Assembly: GCA_037179385.1 (NCBI GenBank)
Contig: CM074181.1
Span: forward strand, 48,318,394 to 48,382,393
DNA length: 64,000 nucleotides
Source of the DNA: Holothuria scabra
Taxonomy: Eukaryota > Echinodermata > Holothuroidea > Aspidochirotida > Holothuriidae
Direction: 5' to 3'
Shown: one piece after another, positions 46,679 through 60,530 of the stretch
Numbering within the stretch: the stretch's first letter is position 1
Layout: each line of letters begins with the position of its first letter
Program-made: the position numbers and the translations under genes
The notes under the pieces: model-generated
Seen by the model: the letters and a program-made list of their open reading frames with translations, nothing else
Databases searched by the model: none
What the model was told of the DNA's origin: nothing

Positions 46679-49339
46679 ATTAAACCCCATTACTGAAAAA
46701 CATGCCACCATAAGATACAGTACTGCATGTAAGCCCACAGAAAGTACTGTACCGTCCTTGGCAAAATGTGTCTGTCATGCAGAGACCTTTAGTCTTCATT
46801 TTGAAGGCGTTCAACTTAAAGTCAACTTCAATATTTCAACGACCTTTTCATCACTTGTACATAGTGTAGGCAGCTCCACCACTCCTTCCATTCTGTTTAC
46901 CAACTTCACCCCCAAGTTATTCTAAAGTTCACCATATCTATTCTGCATACCAAAACACTTAAAATTCACTCAATCTTATCAATTTTGCACTTAGGACTTG
47001 ATTGCAAAGCACAATATGAGGCAAACTTTAAGGGCACTTTTAGATAAGTTTGGTATCACAATTACCAGCTAATCAGTTCCGTACCGTAAATAACAACAAG
47101 ACTGGCGGTATAAGTACACAATGAAGCAAAACTCGGAAATAGTGACAACGTATTTTCATGAATTTGGTCACGTAAGCTGTTTAATTGTTCATACATACAA
47201 GTAGCTCAGTGCTGTGGAGAGGAAAAAGGCTATGAAGAAATCTCTACTTTCCATAGCCAAAATTATTTTGGCAATTGAGGGAAAATGAGACTTCTCTTTA
47301 CATACAAACATGCAGGTGTACAACCTGTACAGGCCTAATTCTATTTGCATGAAGATTTTTCTAGCACTCTAACTGCACATATACAATAGTGAATAGTCCC
47401 AATCACATTAATACGATAGAGGGACAAGCATTAGTAAATGTACCCTACAGTCTAATTGTGATACTGTAGTACCATCTAATGGGCATAGATAGTCCTACAT
47501 CTTGGTACAAAAACCCAGAAAAGAATTCATTTTCCTTTATTTTACATACTTTTGAACACTTGCATAGTATCAACTCAATCTTTTGCATATATTGACTTCT
47601 GCATTCTTTATCGGCCAAAACAATATTTCTTTCCTCTCGTTTCAGTTGTCTTTCATAGCTTTTTGTTGTTCATTGGCCAGAGTACCATATTATAACTTTC
47701 TTTCTATATTTCTCTTATTTCTGCCCCCCCCCTTTTTTTTTTGAAAAAAGTGTTCATCTCTTTTTCCAAAAAAGGGAAAATGAATTTTAGTCAGCAGCAT
47801 TCAAACAAAATAAAAGAGAGTTAATAAAAGTGTGTTTATATGTAAAGTACAGTACTCATGGTTAAGATAAAAATACAGTAAGATCCAGTTATACACAGTA
47901 CTGTTTCTTGATTGGCTCCTGAAAATCATGTGACAAGAAGTGTTTACCCTATGTTTCTATGACATGATTTTGATGCGATGCCTTGTCAATTTGACAGTGT
48001 TGGCGCACTGATGTTTGTGGGAAAAAATGAAAAAAGAGGGTTTAATTTTTTCCCTTATTTCATTTATGTACAGTTCCACAAGACCGAAATTTCCAATGAG
48101 TCACATTTTCTCATGCTGAGTGTACAGTATTTACCCAATGTATAATTTCTCACAGGAAACAGCTGTGACAAGTTTTTCTCAACTGCAAAAATTCAGGGAG
48201 TTTTAGCTGCTTGTTTCACCTTGAAAATGCATCAATTATTGAAATCCTAAAATGTTATGAAAGATAATTAACAGGAATACAAAAAATGTGGGATTTAGAA
48301 AAGGGTGAAAAACGGGTTTGTGACCACTGCCAATAAATAGAATAGAAGGCAGTAGCATGTTGAAAAGGGGGGCAGGGGGCACAGCCCCCCACCCCGAAGT
48401 CAGTCTGTGAAAAACACTCGGAGGGGGGATTTATGGGTTTGAGGAAGAGGAAAAATTTGAAGAGACACACTTAGCATTGAACCCTTAAACATACACCAGC
48501 ACAAGTATGCCCATGTGAACTGGTCACCCAGAACTGAAGAAGGGAAAAGCAAGCAAAAGGTGAAAAGAAAAGCAAAAAAGGGTAATCAAAATCTGTTCCA
48601 GTTGGGGGGATTCAAAGCTTGTGCCCCCACCTTTGAAGTCCTCCACACACCACTGATAGAAAGTATACATGTAGAATTGCTGTAGACCATAAATGAATCT
48701 TCATTTACTGATTGTGATTCATACAATTCCTAGGATTTGACAGTTTAATTTACAAATCACATATTTAACCTGTGAAATATGCAGCTCAGAGGTTATAAAT
48801 GTTTGACAATCAAATACATTAAAATGTCAACAGGTCTATTCCTTTTGTAATGTTTGTTTCTACTACTGTTTACTTTGACAAAATTTCTTTTAATCCAAAC
48901 TCAGCTTACATCTGCCAGAGAGAGGTAAACTTTGCTGAGCACAGTCCAAATACTGTCTGCAGGTATGTCAAGATAAGGCTCAACTAGACCTTGAACAATT
49001 ATGCGATTCTTTGTCATCGACATGTGTTGCACAAAGTCTGCTTTAATTGGTGCATAGATAGCTTACATATGGTTTCAATATCTTTCCAACATTTGGTATG
49101 TACAGTACCTGTGACCTAGAACAAACTGTAAATGATGATAATCATCAATCCATATACAAGTTGTTTAGAACAAGCAAGCAGGATTACCCAATTCCCAGCC
49201 TTGAATTTTGAGGCATGCAAGTGTAAGAAGTACACTACTACTCACCTCAAATCACTGTGAGGAAATTAGAATTTGCACACCTAATTAAGAAACCGAACTC
49301 AGGAACACGTGTCACTGTTTAATGACTGTATTCTACTGG
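46679..49339. other. No gene seen
   Basis: AT-rich, with a C/T tract (47724-47742). Nothing coding can be supported on either strand. Confidence 0.3.
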
Positions 49340-49425
49340 ACATAGCACACTTAACACACTCCTTAATTTTCAAGGAGTGTGATTTGAAGTGCTCACACCT
49401 CTAAAATAGAAAACACAAGGCCTGC
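49340..49425 (-). repeat. Dispersed repeat B, copy 2, with hairpin
   Basis: Reverse-strand copy of 2518-2605: CACACTCCTTAATTTTCAAG / GAGTGTG stem, flanked by the same GGCCTTGTGTTTTCTATTTT segment. Confidence 0.5.
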
Positions 49426-49683
49426 AAATGCATCACCTTTCTGACAATCTCAACAATCCCCAAAGATTTACAATCCCATTTTGATTTTTATTACGAGGGA
49501 ACATCCTACACCTGCTGCTTAAATATGTTGGAAAAAATTGACTTGATCTCCTTGGTTTTGTTGACAGGAAATCACCTTCAAACTATACTGGCAGTTGGGG
49601 CATTTTTTCATAGTTTTTGAGGCCTACAGTAGTGCCAGAACTAATTGATATGCTTTCAAGCCTACACTGAAAGTTGAAATTTT

Positions 49684-49955
49684 CTATAGATGAATCTGAT
49701 TAGTACTTGTTTTTCGTGACTGTGTAAGTCTGTGCGCAGCCATTAGTAGGGTCCATCAGCCTTTAATCGTCTTCATTTATTGTCTACGTGTATTTCAATA
49801 CTCATATTCAGTGAAGTTGAGTAAAATCAAGATACACTTTAGTGTACAACCATCCATGGAAGAGTGAGGAAGGAACTTTAAAGATTAAAAGTGACGGACG
49901 CCAGTAATGGCCGACTAAAATCAGACCATCACAATCTGTCCGGATTCGTCTATAG
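49684..49955 (+). mobile_element. MITE family 1, copy 4
   Basis: Begins CTATAGATGAATCTGATTAG and ends CCGGATTCGTCTATAG, 272 bp. It is followed directly by the hairpin end of the satellite-bearing element family (49960-50020), suggesting insertion of one element next to or into the other. Confidence 0.8.
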
Positions 49956-49991
49956 TTTTGTGCACTCCGTATTTGACATCGTCATGGCATA

Positions 49992-50020
49992 GACTCCTTG
50001 CATGCCTTCAGCAAGGAATC
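49992..50020. other. Terminal hairpin, third copy
   Basis: GACTCCTTGC-ATGCCTTCA-GCAAGGAATC after GACATCGTCATGGCATA. The satellite and microsatellite are absent; a MITE lies just upstream instead. Confidence 0.6.
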
Positions 50021-50845
50021 AAAAACATTTTTACTTTCAAAGGGAAAGAAAGCCAAAAATGTGTACGACAAGAAAGTCACAAATTATTGCGCAATGAACT
50101 ATTTTGATTTTAAAAGAATAATCTTCAACAAATGTCTCTGCAAAGGAACAAGGTATGACAAAGGGAGTTGGATGAGTAATATTAATTACAGTATGCAACC
50201 TCTAAAATAAACAAATTTTTAAAATTCTAGACTTGAGGACTTTAACCCGTATTTACAATGACTAGCCCATTTAGACAAATTATGTAGTTCTCAGTGATGA
50301 ACATACATACTAGAGTTGCCCTCAAACATAGCTAAAGTACTCATTAAGTGTCAAAAAATTTCTAAGACGTCATATGAGAACTACTGCATCTAAAGGCTGA
50401 GTCATTGAAAAACTCCTCTTGGAGTTACTGTACTTCATTGTGCAGTGCAACACAAAATTTAATGACAAGCATACCTGTGCAGTATTTATAATCTTTGCCT
50501 TGTATTATTGTGCTAAATGAACCACCTGAAAATCAAACCAGACTTACATTATGGTAAATTAAGTGGAGGAATTTTGAATTACGTAAACTTTATCCAAAAG
50601 CTTGCTACATAGTAAATTGCAGCCACAATAGTTCAAAACCTTATCAATAAGCATCTTAATAGGCAAATATTGCTCAGTCACAAGGGTCTTAAGCACTGCA
50701 AATTACCTTAGACAAAGTATACACTTAATTGGAATGGCCATTCTTTCCTCATTTACATTGTTGTCAGGTAAACCAGTGTCTCCTGTTTTCTTAGTATGAT
50801 CAAGACACACAACAACACTAGAAAACCAATTAGTCTCATTAGAAG

Positions 50846-51178
50846 CGGATACTATAAATTCCTTTACCAACACATGTACTTCCAATCAGTGTTGAGCACT
50901 TCAAGTGAAACTATGTAGCTCACAAAAGGGCTCAATTCTGCCTGCTTATGTAACAAACTTGTGTATATATATGCCTATATTCAGCTAAGTCGGTTGGATA
51001 TTACAATTTTTTTTCACTTTATGGATACCAAAAATTCCTTTACCAACACATGTACTTCCAATCAGCGTTGAGCACTTCAAGTGAAACTATGAGCTCACAA
51101 AAGGACTCAATTCTGCCTGCTTATGTAACAAACTTGTGTATATGCCTATCTAGATATTCAGCTAGGTCAGTTGGACAG
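50846..51178 (+). repeat. Recent ~176-bp tandem duplication
   Basis: ATTCCTTTACCAACACATGT, ACTTCCAATCAG(T/C)GTTGAG, CACTTCAAGTGAAACTATG and CTGCCTGCTTATGTAACAAA occur in both copies (50855-51000 and 51032-51178) with only a few differences, so the duplication is recent. Confidence 0.85.
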
Positions 51179-51895
51179 TGGTTTTCACCTAAAGATGCTT
51201 CAGTCCATTGCCCTGAACTTTTTTGGACAGACAACCCATTTCATTGCAAAGCCAAACGTAAAGAGAAACTTGTATTCAAAGAAAAACCCACAAAAATCTA
51301 GTGGGAGTCAAACTTACACATATGTTGTAAAAGTGCTGGTGCACAGCAGATGGATTTAAAGGGAAGCAGCAGTCCCCCCAAAATGAACGTCTCTAGTAGT
51401 CTGATCGATTTTTTGATTGTACGAACCATTTTTTGACGTCATTCATGATTGACAGTTAGTCTCCGTCTCAATTCAAAACGAAGGCTATGCTGATTGGTGG
51501 ATATTGGTCACATGGTTTTGTTTACAAATGTTCAAACGCACGGTGGTATACACAACACACACAATCTCAACGGTACGTTGTTGTATTACAGTGGGTAATG
51601 CACTACTGTAGAGTATATACTGTATTCATTGAACCCATTCGAAGCAGAGCTAAGTACCCCACAAACGAACGTGAAATAACATACTGAAATAGGCTATCGA
51701 AAAGAGAAACTTTCATATTCTGTGCTTACTAGTATTACTAAAATTGTTAGTGACAGAAGGACATTTACACTCTCTGCTCGGAAAAGGCATAGAAAGACAA
51801 CCGAAAAGAAGTGCAGGTTGACCAAGTTGCAAGATCTCCGAATCGTTCGAAGCGTGCGTGGAAGGAAGACAGCGGTAGCGGCGAATTCCCTCAAT

Positions 51896-51962
51896 ATGCT
51901 GCCCATCTACAGTATTGGGTGTACATCGACGAAATTGTGGCCACAGAACCGAGCTGTTAAGG
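51896..51962 (+). CDS. Candidate first exon, unknown small protein
   Basis: ATG at 51896 opens MLPIYSIGCTSTKLWPQNRA and ends GTTAAGG before the strong donor GTGAGTAAGG. In phase 1 it can join to GTTTGCAG at 56402-56409, giving ERPEGDAALTETPLK and TAA. The frame is also open upstream to 51722, so the true start may differ or the region may be 5' UTR. Locally raised CpG content supports a transcription start nearby. Not recognised. Confidence 0.25.
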
Positions 51963-54637
51963 GTGAGTAAGGTCTATATTATAGGCCTTTACTAGTCTAA
52001 ACAAGTTTTCATATTTTAGGGGGTTCCAAGTATGAGCATAAGCTTAGGTCAGAGGTTACCTGTTACCAAAATATCATACTCGTACAGTAGGCCAACAGTA
52101 TCAACTATCAAGTATGCCTAGTAGCCAGTACTAGTAGTAGTGTTGTTACAATAGCATTTTGGTCATGATAAAGCCTAAGCCCAGCCAAAGCTAGACAGAG
52201 TAACTCTACTTACTTTTGTGTGCTTACAGACCTACAGTATAGGGCACACTAGACACAAAATTACACGTAACAACTAAGTTTTTGTTCACTTACAGTATGT
52301 TTGTAGCCAAACACATACTGTACGAGTAGTAACGTACTAAATTCAGTTATCCAGTGTTCAGCTAGACCTGCCAACCTCCAAATAACAAACATTGAGATTT
52401 ACCGCAGTACATGAACTTGGAAAGATGGAGATTGGTTTCTCAAACCTGGAGGTTTTTTTAAATCTTTTTTAGTACCGGCTTGGAACTACCCAACTTGCAT
52501 TTGCATACCAGAGTTGCCAAATCGAGGGGTGGGCCCAAGGTTTGCCGGCAGGTTGGTTAAGCTCCACGACAGCATCTTGAAGTTCTGCCAGAGAATAGAC
52601 AATGGGATGAGATCTGGTGTGGCAGGCAAAAATTCACCTACCCTCCTCCGGTGAAAAATTCCCATATGACCATGCATTCGACAGATGCCCCTACCCTGTT
52701 CACTCCGCTGATGGTGCAACACTGGCCAAATCTACTTATTGAATACTGTATGATTGAATTAACATGAAAAAATGTGACTACATTGTCCAGAGAAATATGC
52801 CCTGGTCAAATACACAATTTTTTTACCAAACAATGGTATCATAACCTTGTTTTAAGAGTATGCTTCAATTTAAGTGGAAACTAAATACTGTAGGGCATAT
52901 TATTTGTATTAGGGTCAGGCTGAATTTTAGGCAGAGGTGGCAGAAGAACAGATAATCTGTATTGAACTACAGTATTATTCTTCTGTAGACTGTAGAAAGT
53001 CAGTGGCTCTATATAATTCTGAGTTCTCCCGACTCTCTGTTGAAGAGCCGATTGGGGATGACAAACAAAAGTCCCGAAGATGAATTAAGTAGACCTGTTG
53101 CAACGATTTGTTTATGCTCCATAGGGTACTGTATATACTGTACCTGTGTGCATAAGAAATTCACTGTGAGATCGGACAAATTATGTAACTGTGAGTGGAC
53201 GTCTGAAACTGTGACGTCTCACGGTGAAACGGTGAGAGTCCCAACTGTTATTAGAGAACTTCCTGTTCAGGTATTTTGAGATCAATATCAGTTGAAGCTG
53301 TTCTCCCTCTACAAAAACTATTTGCTCAATAGAACAAGGTTGGTTTAAATGGGTTTAACAGAGAAGACGTGCAGAACTGCCAACTGTTCCGATTTAGGAG
53401 GAACAGTTCCGCTTTTCTGCATAAAAATTTGTTCTGTTCTGATTTTCCAGTGTCATGTTCTGATTTTCAATATCACTTGAATCATGATCATGTACAATAT
53501 TAATCTTAAGTTGGGTTTTGAAATCTGACAGGCTGAATGTAGGCATTGTAGACTTTGGCATGGAAATAATCTGTTATTGAGGGCTCAAAAAGTCTTCCAT
53601 ACAAACACTTAACTACTCAAAATCCAGTGCTTTGCCCACTACATCCCTCCAGGGGTCCTAAGACAGGTCCTTCACCCCACCTCTTGAGGTTTACCTTAGC
53701 ATACTCACGGGTGGCGTTCCTCTTTTTCAATCTGGCATGTTGGCAGCTCCGATCTGGACGTGTAACATTGGCTAAAACATCCCATTCAATTCTAGCAGCA
53801 TGGGCTATGCCACTGTACTGTTTGCATGCACACCCCTCCAGACCACGGATGCTATTTTTTCAGATCCTAAAAATAATGTATGTAATTTACTTTTAGTAAC
53901 ACAAATTTTGCTTCATAATGTACAAAGCATAGGCCTACTCTTTGTGGCACCAGATTGCATGTGGGATACCTAATTTCTGAAAAAATCAAAGGAAAGGATT
54001 TGTCTCCCAAAAGCCCTTTCACCAATGCCAATTTTTTTAAGGTCCAAAAAGTACAGAAATTTGGAAACACTTCAAAATTTACTTCAAAAGGTAGCATACT
54101 GAGATTGCATTTTCTGTAAGGACATGACCCAATGTCAAAATTTGCAAAGGGGTAGGGGATCTGGATTAACCCTCCATTAGATCCCCGATCCCCCAGGCCA
54201 ACTTTGATTCAGGGAAACTTATTGCATGAAATTGTAAAAACCCATGACAACTTCACAGCTGTGATGCATCCATGGAATTTACCGTCACAGCTCTCATTGC
54301 TTGTTTGCTTGTTAAATATTTCCATCACAGGGCTCTGGTTTGGCCACCACAACAATAATTTGCCGTCATGTCATGGAAAGTCGAACTTTGCACCTACAGT
54401 ATGCCCAAGGAATTGTACATTCCAAACCCTATCCCCACTCTGTTAGATGCACTGAACCAGCATGCATGGGCACACAACACATAACTCTGTGCATATAGTC
54501 TGGGGTAACTGAGCATACTGTACTTCTGCGTGCTTGGAAAATGAAAGTCTGTAACTAAGGGATTTTTCCTTGTAAAAGTGTAAATGCCTGCAAGATTTGC
54601 AATGTTTTGAAATCAGATAAGGGAAAGTTGAGCTTAT
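51963..54637. other. Putative intron, no exon recognised
   Basis: Scattered TACTGTA words and a possible palindromic CTGCCAACTGTTCCGATTTA segment at 53373. No coding exon supported. Confidence 0.25.
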
Positions 54638-54950
54638 TTAAAGGGCCAAACCTCTCACCCAAAACTACAATTTTGGTACAGGGATACCAAAATTTACAAT
54701 TGGCAGTGGCTCAGCTCTTTGATTGACAACTAATTCAAGCAGTGCAGAGAACCAAAGCTTATATTACACAGCATGAACGCGGTACTGAGAGTGTTTTGAT
54801 TATATAAATTGAGTTTTTCTTCACTCACCTTGAAGCAATAAACTGAGATTGTATCTGGATGAGCATGAATTTCTGACAATTGAAGGAGGGGCTTAAGTAA
54901 GAAGGTTAAGAGAATTGGTACTGTTTGGGGTGAGACAAAAGGGCCTTTAA
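54638..54950 (-). mobile_element. TTAA MITE family 2, copy 5 (best preserved)
   Basis: TTTAAAGGGCCAAACCTCTC at one end and GAGACAAAAGGGCCTTTAA at the other: TTAA on both sides of an AGGGCC inverted end. Reversed relative to the other copies. About 313 bp. Confidence 0.85.
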
Positions 54951-57250
54951 AAAGGATTGCTGCAAGCTCATTTTACTAGTATTGTGATAAGTCTTCGTCA
55001 TCAAACTTCAAAGTTACTGTACTACCACAGATTTTGGTCCTCCTCACCAATACAAAATTCCTCATGTATGTCATGGCGCTAAGGTGTCTCAAATTTTAGA
55101 CGATTCCCACATTGCATGCCCCCTTTTCAGAGAAATATGTACATCACTGTTAAGGATAGTAGGATATATTTAATTGGAAAATTTGGGGTTGTTACTGAAA
55201 GATTGTGTTCTCAGTTAAATCAAGTCCATTGTCAGTTGTTATATTGATTCATATTTTATGTGAAAAATTCTGATAGGAGCTATATTTTTCAGACAAAGAC
55301 TTTGAAACCAAAAGGCTTCATTGTAGAAATGTTGAGGCCCCTGAAGTTTGTGTGGCATTTTATCCTACTCAATTGAAAAAATACCCCTAACTGTTTTGCC
55401 TTTTTTTATAAACAAAATAGTTGTACACCTGGTGCTATTATGATTTTTTTTTTTTTTTGGGGGGGGGGGGGGAAGGGTTGTTGCTGTAGCATTGTTCTGC
55501 AGTACTGTAGACTGAAAACCTATAAATCACATACAAAGGCACACTGGGGTCATAGGTTTCTTCCAAAGTGGGAAATGAAACATTTTTTTTTTTTCTGCAA
55601 GAAACAGGTTTCTTCCTGATTCATGTTCCACTATAAGTGTAAGAAATTGGGAGAACTTAACTCATCAGTCATTCAATGAAAACAGCATTTAATTTGCATG
55701 TAATCTACAGTCATGTCTTGAACAACATAGTACATGCACTGAGCCTGAGGCTTCTTGGGTCTTCCTACTGTAGGATACATGTTTAGTATATGAGTGCACA
55801 CATAAGTACAGTATATGAATTCAATACTGTGGGCATAGATACTGTACACTGGCTTGTTAAAAGATACAGGTTGTCTGCACATGTACAGTATGCCAGTAAG
55901 TTGTAATTTACTGACCACAGGTTGCTTAGAGTTTGTAAATTGTACTGTACAAACAGATGTAACATACTGAACTGTATACTGCTTTTGTATGGACTACAGA
56001 GTCACTATCATATGTACAGACCCCTGGCTCTAATGAAAAGAGAGTTGGCATGGTGGTGGGAGGGGGACATAGCCAAAGAGCACATTACTGTGTGTACTGC
56101 ATGCACATGCTGAGAACTTTCTTGAAATGTACTGAAATGTCAGCAGTTCACATTGAAAGGACCTACTGTACTGTACACTTCAACTACTGTACTGTATGTT
56201 GATTAAATATATTGTAGTCTGTACTCTACAGGGCAATTATAGACCGTTTTAGTGTATCCCTCAATACTTTAAAGCCATTCCCCTTCAAGTTTTACTGTAG
56301 TTTGGTCTGGTTTATTACAGTTTCTTCCATGTATTTTCTGAAGAAACCATGAAACCTTGCATGCACATGCACACTGTTCTTACTGTAACTTTTTTGTTCC
56401 AGGTTTGCAGAGAGGCCAGAGGGGGATGCAGCATTGACAGAGACTCCACTTAAATAAACCTGGGGTAAACCATCATCCTTCAGGTAATGTAATCATACCC
56501 CAAATTTGATGCATGTCTATGGTATACTGTAGCACAAACAGAAAATGAACGTGACAATGGTTTCCACCAGAAAAACCCAATACTACAAAAAGGACTTTTT
56601 TGATAATCAGTTTAAGGGTATACTTGCAACATCCTCAAAAATTGACTGAACTGATCTTACAGTAGATCTCCACTTTGTGTATGTTTGTAACCTGAAGCTA
56701 ATGAAACACAATGCAACAACAAAAATGAAAAAAAAACCCAAACAAAAGCCAGACCTGTCCTATCTGTCGTTTCATAAAACTGGGAGATAGCCTATCTGCC
56801 AGTTTAATGAAGCAACTCACAGTTTTTACTCAGATCTTCTGATTTCCAGGTGTCATGTGCCACAGTATACTCCCAAATTTTTAGTGTTCCATTTTATTTG
56901 TGACTTTCTGAACATGATGGCGATTGCAGTCAGTATTATTTTACTAAGCATACAGTTTGGCTTATTTGAGCAATCAAATTGACCATAAAGGAACATATTT
57001 TGAGGACCGTTTATCTAATGCACGGTAACAACACTTTGCCATCTTTACCACAATTTACTGCAGTATACAGTACGGAGCTTCATCACTATGATGCATGCCT
57101 CACAGGGGGATGTTCTCTCTACTGAGCATGCATGTACCTGATACACCTTCAAGCACTCCACCAAGAATGAAACCTTTAATTACTCTTTCACTCTTTTGGG
57201 GTAAACGTTGTAGCCTCCAGCTTCCAAATAGTTAAATTTAACTCTTTTTC
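54951..57250. other. No gene supported; homopolymer run
   Basis: T14 followed by G14 near 55445-55472, very TACTGTA-rich sequence at 55.7-56.2 kb, and a possible exon 56402-56482 (see 51896-51962). Confidence 0.25.
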
Positions 57251-57329
57251 TTTTTAGTGTGCATTTAGTCTACTGGACAGTGAGCAGAGAAAAATCAATT
57301 CAATAGAGCAGGGAGATGGTATCATTTGT

Positions 57330-58580
57330 GGTTTTGATGAAAAGAGTAACCTACTGTATGCATTCATGATGGCGTGCATGTATGTGTGTGTGTTTGTGAC
57401 ACTTTGTTTGTTTACACGATACAGGTATCTTAAGAAGAGAAGATCTGACAATTCTCAAACTTGGTTAACAGATACCCTATACTGAGAGAAAGAACCCTAT
57501 TTGTTTTGGTGGAGGTTAAAGGTCATCTGGGATCGCAAGGGGTCAAACCTCTAAGACCTTGTTTACAGGATGTCTCAAGGTACTGTAGGAAGCTTGGATT
57601 GATTTCAAACTTGATTTGTTGAGACATTATGATAGGAAGAAAAACCCAATTAATTTTGGTTGGGGTCAATGGTCATTTGGGGTCACAAGGGGTAAAACCT
57701 CAAAAACCCTGTTACTGTAGATACTGTATTTCAAGGAAGGAAGTTGGATTGATTTCAAGCTTGATATGTTGATGCATTATGATGTAAGGAAGAACCCTAT
57801 CGATTTTGGTAGGGTCAAAGGTCATTTGGGGTCAGAATCCAAAAACCTTGTTTGCATGATATCTCAAGGTAGGAAGCTTGGATCAATTTCAAACTGTTGT
57901 TGTAATGTTGATGCATTACATGTATAATGTGAAGGAGAACCTATTAATTTGGATACAGAACAAAGGTTGTCTGGGACCAAAGGAGGTCAATCCAAAATCC
58001 TTTCTTGAATGATATCTCAAGGAAGGAGGAAGCTTGGATTGTTTTCAAACTTGTTTTGTTGATGAATTATGATGAGAGGGTGGCCTCAATTAATTTTGAG
58101 CAAGGTCAAAGTTAACCTGGAGTTATCCAAGGTCAAACCTTGAAACCTTTTCTACTTTGTATTTTACTAAGTTACAGTAAGAAAGTGAGATAGAGCTCAA
58201 CTCTCAGATGGCATCTGTAGTCCTTGGTGGAAGTTGAAGGTTATTTGGGGTCATCAGTTCTAAGTCAAACTATGGAAACATTGTTAATAGGATAGCTCAA
58301 ATGTACAAAAACTGGATGGATTGCATAATTAGTGTGGATGCGTTATGGTGAGTTGAAAGTCCCAGTTGTTTTCAGTGGACTGAGGTCAATAGTTTTCTAC
58401 AGTAGTATCACCTGGCACCAAACTCTGAAAACCTTGTTTGCAGAATATCCAGGTATCTTAAGGCACAGCTTGAAATTTGGCTTTTTTGAATGTAGAAGTG
58501 TAAATGGTTAAAAGAAAAACCAGTTACTGACTGGTGGAGTCAAAGGTCACTTTGGGTCACCTTGTTTTACAATAAATGTA
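57330..58580 (-). mobile_element. Decayed, reversed satellite-bearing element
   Basis: Reading leftwards it repeats the layout of 14083-18474: diverged 145-bp units (about eight, e.g. AGGTTAAAGGTCATCTGGGA, GGGTCAATGGTCATTTGGGG), a tail matching ACCAAGTTTGAGAATTGTC, GTGTCACAAACACACACACA, CGCCATCATGAATGCATA and a weak GGTT...AACC hairpin at 57330-57352. The units are far more diverged than in the main array, so this copy is older. Confidence 0.8.
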
Positions 58581-58721
58581 GCATTTTTTGAAAAGAACAT
58601 GGACTGTATGTATCATCAAAACTCAATGCATTTTTGCATTCTTGTTATTGTGTTGGGAGAGCAATTTCCTTCAGCAATGTTTCTTTCTTCTCTTCTGGAT
58701 AGGTTTTTTGCAAAAATTTAG

Positions 58722-58797
58722 AAAGCAGCCAAAGGATTATAATCATGTACAAGAATGCATCAGAATGACACCTGTAATAGAATCAGATACCAAGTGA
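58722..58797 (+). CDS. Candidate terminal exon, unknown gene
   Basis: A pyrimidine tract and TTTGCAAAAATTTAG lead into 25 codons in phase 2: KQPKDYNHVQECIRMTPVIE then SDTK and TGA. It sits between two stretches of decayed 145-bp satellite, which argues for caution. No family recognised. Confidence 0.25.
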
Positions 58798-59569
58798 AAC
58801 TGTACCAAGAACAAGTGGACTGCTGGTCGCTAAAACAGATGGAACAAGTCCAGTGTAATGGCCATTTGGAGTAGGATTCCGGTTTTTGCATTGCCCAAAC
58901 AGCACAAGGAGGAATTTTGTCATAGAGTAATTCTTCCTACAGTACCTGGAGTGGATTTCATCATTTCCAAAACATGTTGTGCCTGTACAGGAGCTCACAT
59001 GTGTGTTAATGTTTAGTCTGTCATTGCAGAGTAACAGCTACACTTCTAGGTGATGGCCGAGGTCTAGAGACTCAGGATCCAGTATAAGGTTCCCAAATTG
59101 GTTGGTGACACATTGCTTTACTTTACGTGAAGGCAGCAGCAAACATTCTCAACTTTAGTGCTCATCTCTACTCAGTTGCCACAGTGACACCATTCTGGTT
59201 GGTTTCCTTCAGGAACATCAGAACTATCACATTCATTTTCTTGCAACCTTTTCGATACCTTGGGATGTCTCTGTAACAGCTAAAAGCAATGGGCTAGTTG
59301 ACCAATTTTCACACTTTCTACAGTAGGTATTCCTTCATAAATCAAGAAGGATGAAGACTGATATGTGACAGCCAGAGCAATAGTACGGCAGCCATAGGAA
59401 TAAATTAACATAGGCCTTCTTTCTATTGGAATCGTAATTATTTTAGGGTCTTTTGTTGATACAAATGACTGATACTTGTTCTATTTAGTGGATACTGTAG
59501 ATTTTTCATATTGAAAGGATAACACAACTGTATTCAACAGAGGTAAAACTGAAAATCTTGTACCTGTAA

Positions 59570-59920
59570 ATGAAAGCAATGAAAGACACTTTTCACATTT
59601 GGTATATGTTGACTTGCTATGTAAAGAGGAAGCTGATATATTGTTTTTGGTGGAATCAAAAGGTCTTTATTTTTGAGGTCAAAAGAGGCTGCTTACTGTA
59701 AAAATCGTGCATTTTTTATCGTAATGGAAGGAAAAGCTTTTATAGCTTGCAGTGAAGATCAGAGGTTATGTCAAGTCATTAAAGAAGAAAGGTTACAGTC
59801 CTGTAGGTCACCAGTGGTCAAAAAATCTTGTAAACAAGATACCTTTAGACTGGAAAGTTGGATACACTTAAAATTCAACATGTAGATGCAGTAAAGTATG
59901 GTCAAGAAGGGGTTTCTCCA
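59570..59920 (-). repeat. Further decayed 145-bp units
   Basis: GGTCACCAGTGGTCAAAAAA, CTTGTAAACAAGATACCT and TCAACATGTAGATGCA match the reversed unit. Separated from 57330-58580 by the candidate exon region. Confidence 0.5.
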
Positions 59921-60530
59921 GGGGTATACAGTAGTTGCATGAATTTCCCAAATTTTCCTCACATCAAGAAATCACTGAGCCTTCGGGCTTTTGGTTTGTT
60001 CTTACAATCTCAATATGCATAACATAGTAATGTAAGTGTCTTGTGAATTTTCTGTGTTATGTGAAGGTAGAGGGCTGAACTGTACATGGTGGGGACAAAT
60101 TAATTTCTCAACTTGATGATCATCAAGATTCTGCCAGTCTGTTATTGAGCAATTTAATACAAATCAGTCAATTACTGGAATTAATTCTTACAGTGTGGAT
60201 TTTAAATCCTACCCATACTGTATGATATATTAATAGTAGCAGTGTGGTTTAGTTCAATCATATCTTCTATACAAGCAGTTGAAGGCTTAGTTAAAGTACA
60301 AACCTCCTTTGTGCATACTACTCCACTTACTGAACATGAACAGCATTCTGGGCATACAGAAGCTGTTGTCCATCAGCACCTCCTCTGCAATGAAATCTGG
60401 GTGTGTTTGAACCTGTCTAAGTGGGCTTTTCTCCTATGATGCAGTGTGCATCTTGTGCATTTTGTTCTTTTTGTGAGAAAGGATGAACAAGTGAGATGAA
60501 CATCAACAATCCCCTTTCTGAACTTTGCAG

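Noticed and set aside
59673..59885. 70-codon frame with EDQRLCQVIKEERL
   Set aside because: Overlaps decayed 145-bp satellite units; chance frame.
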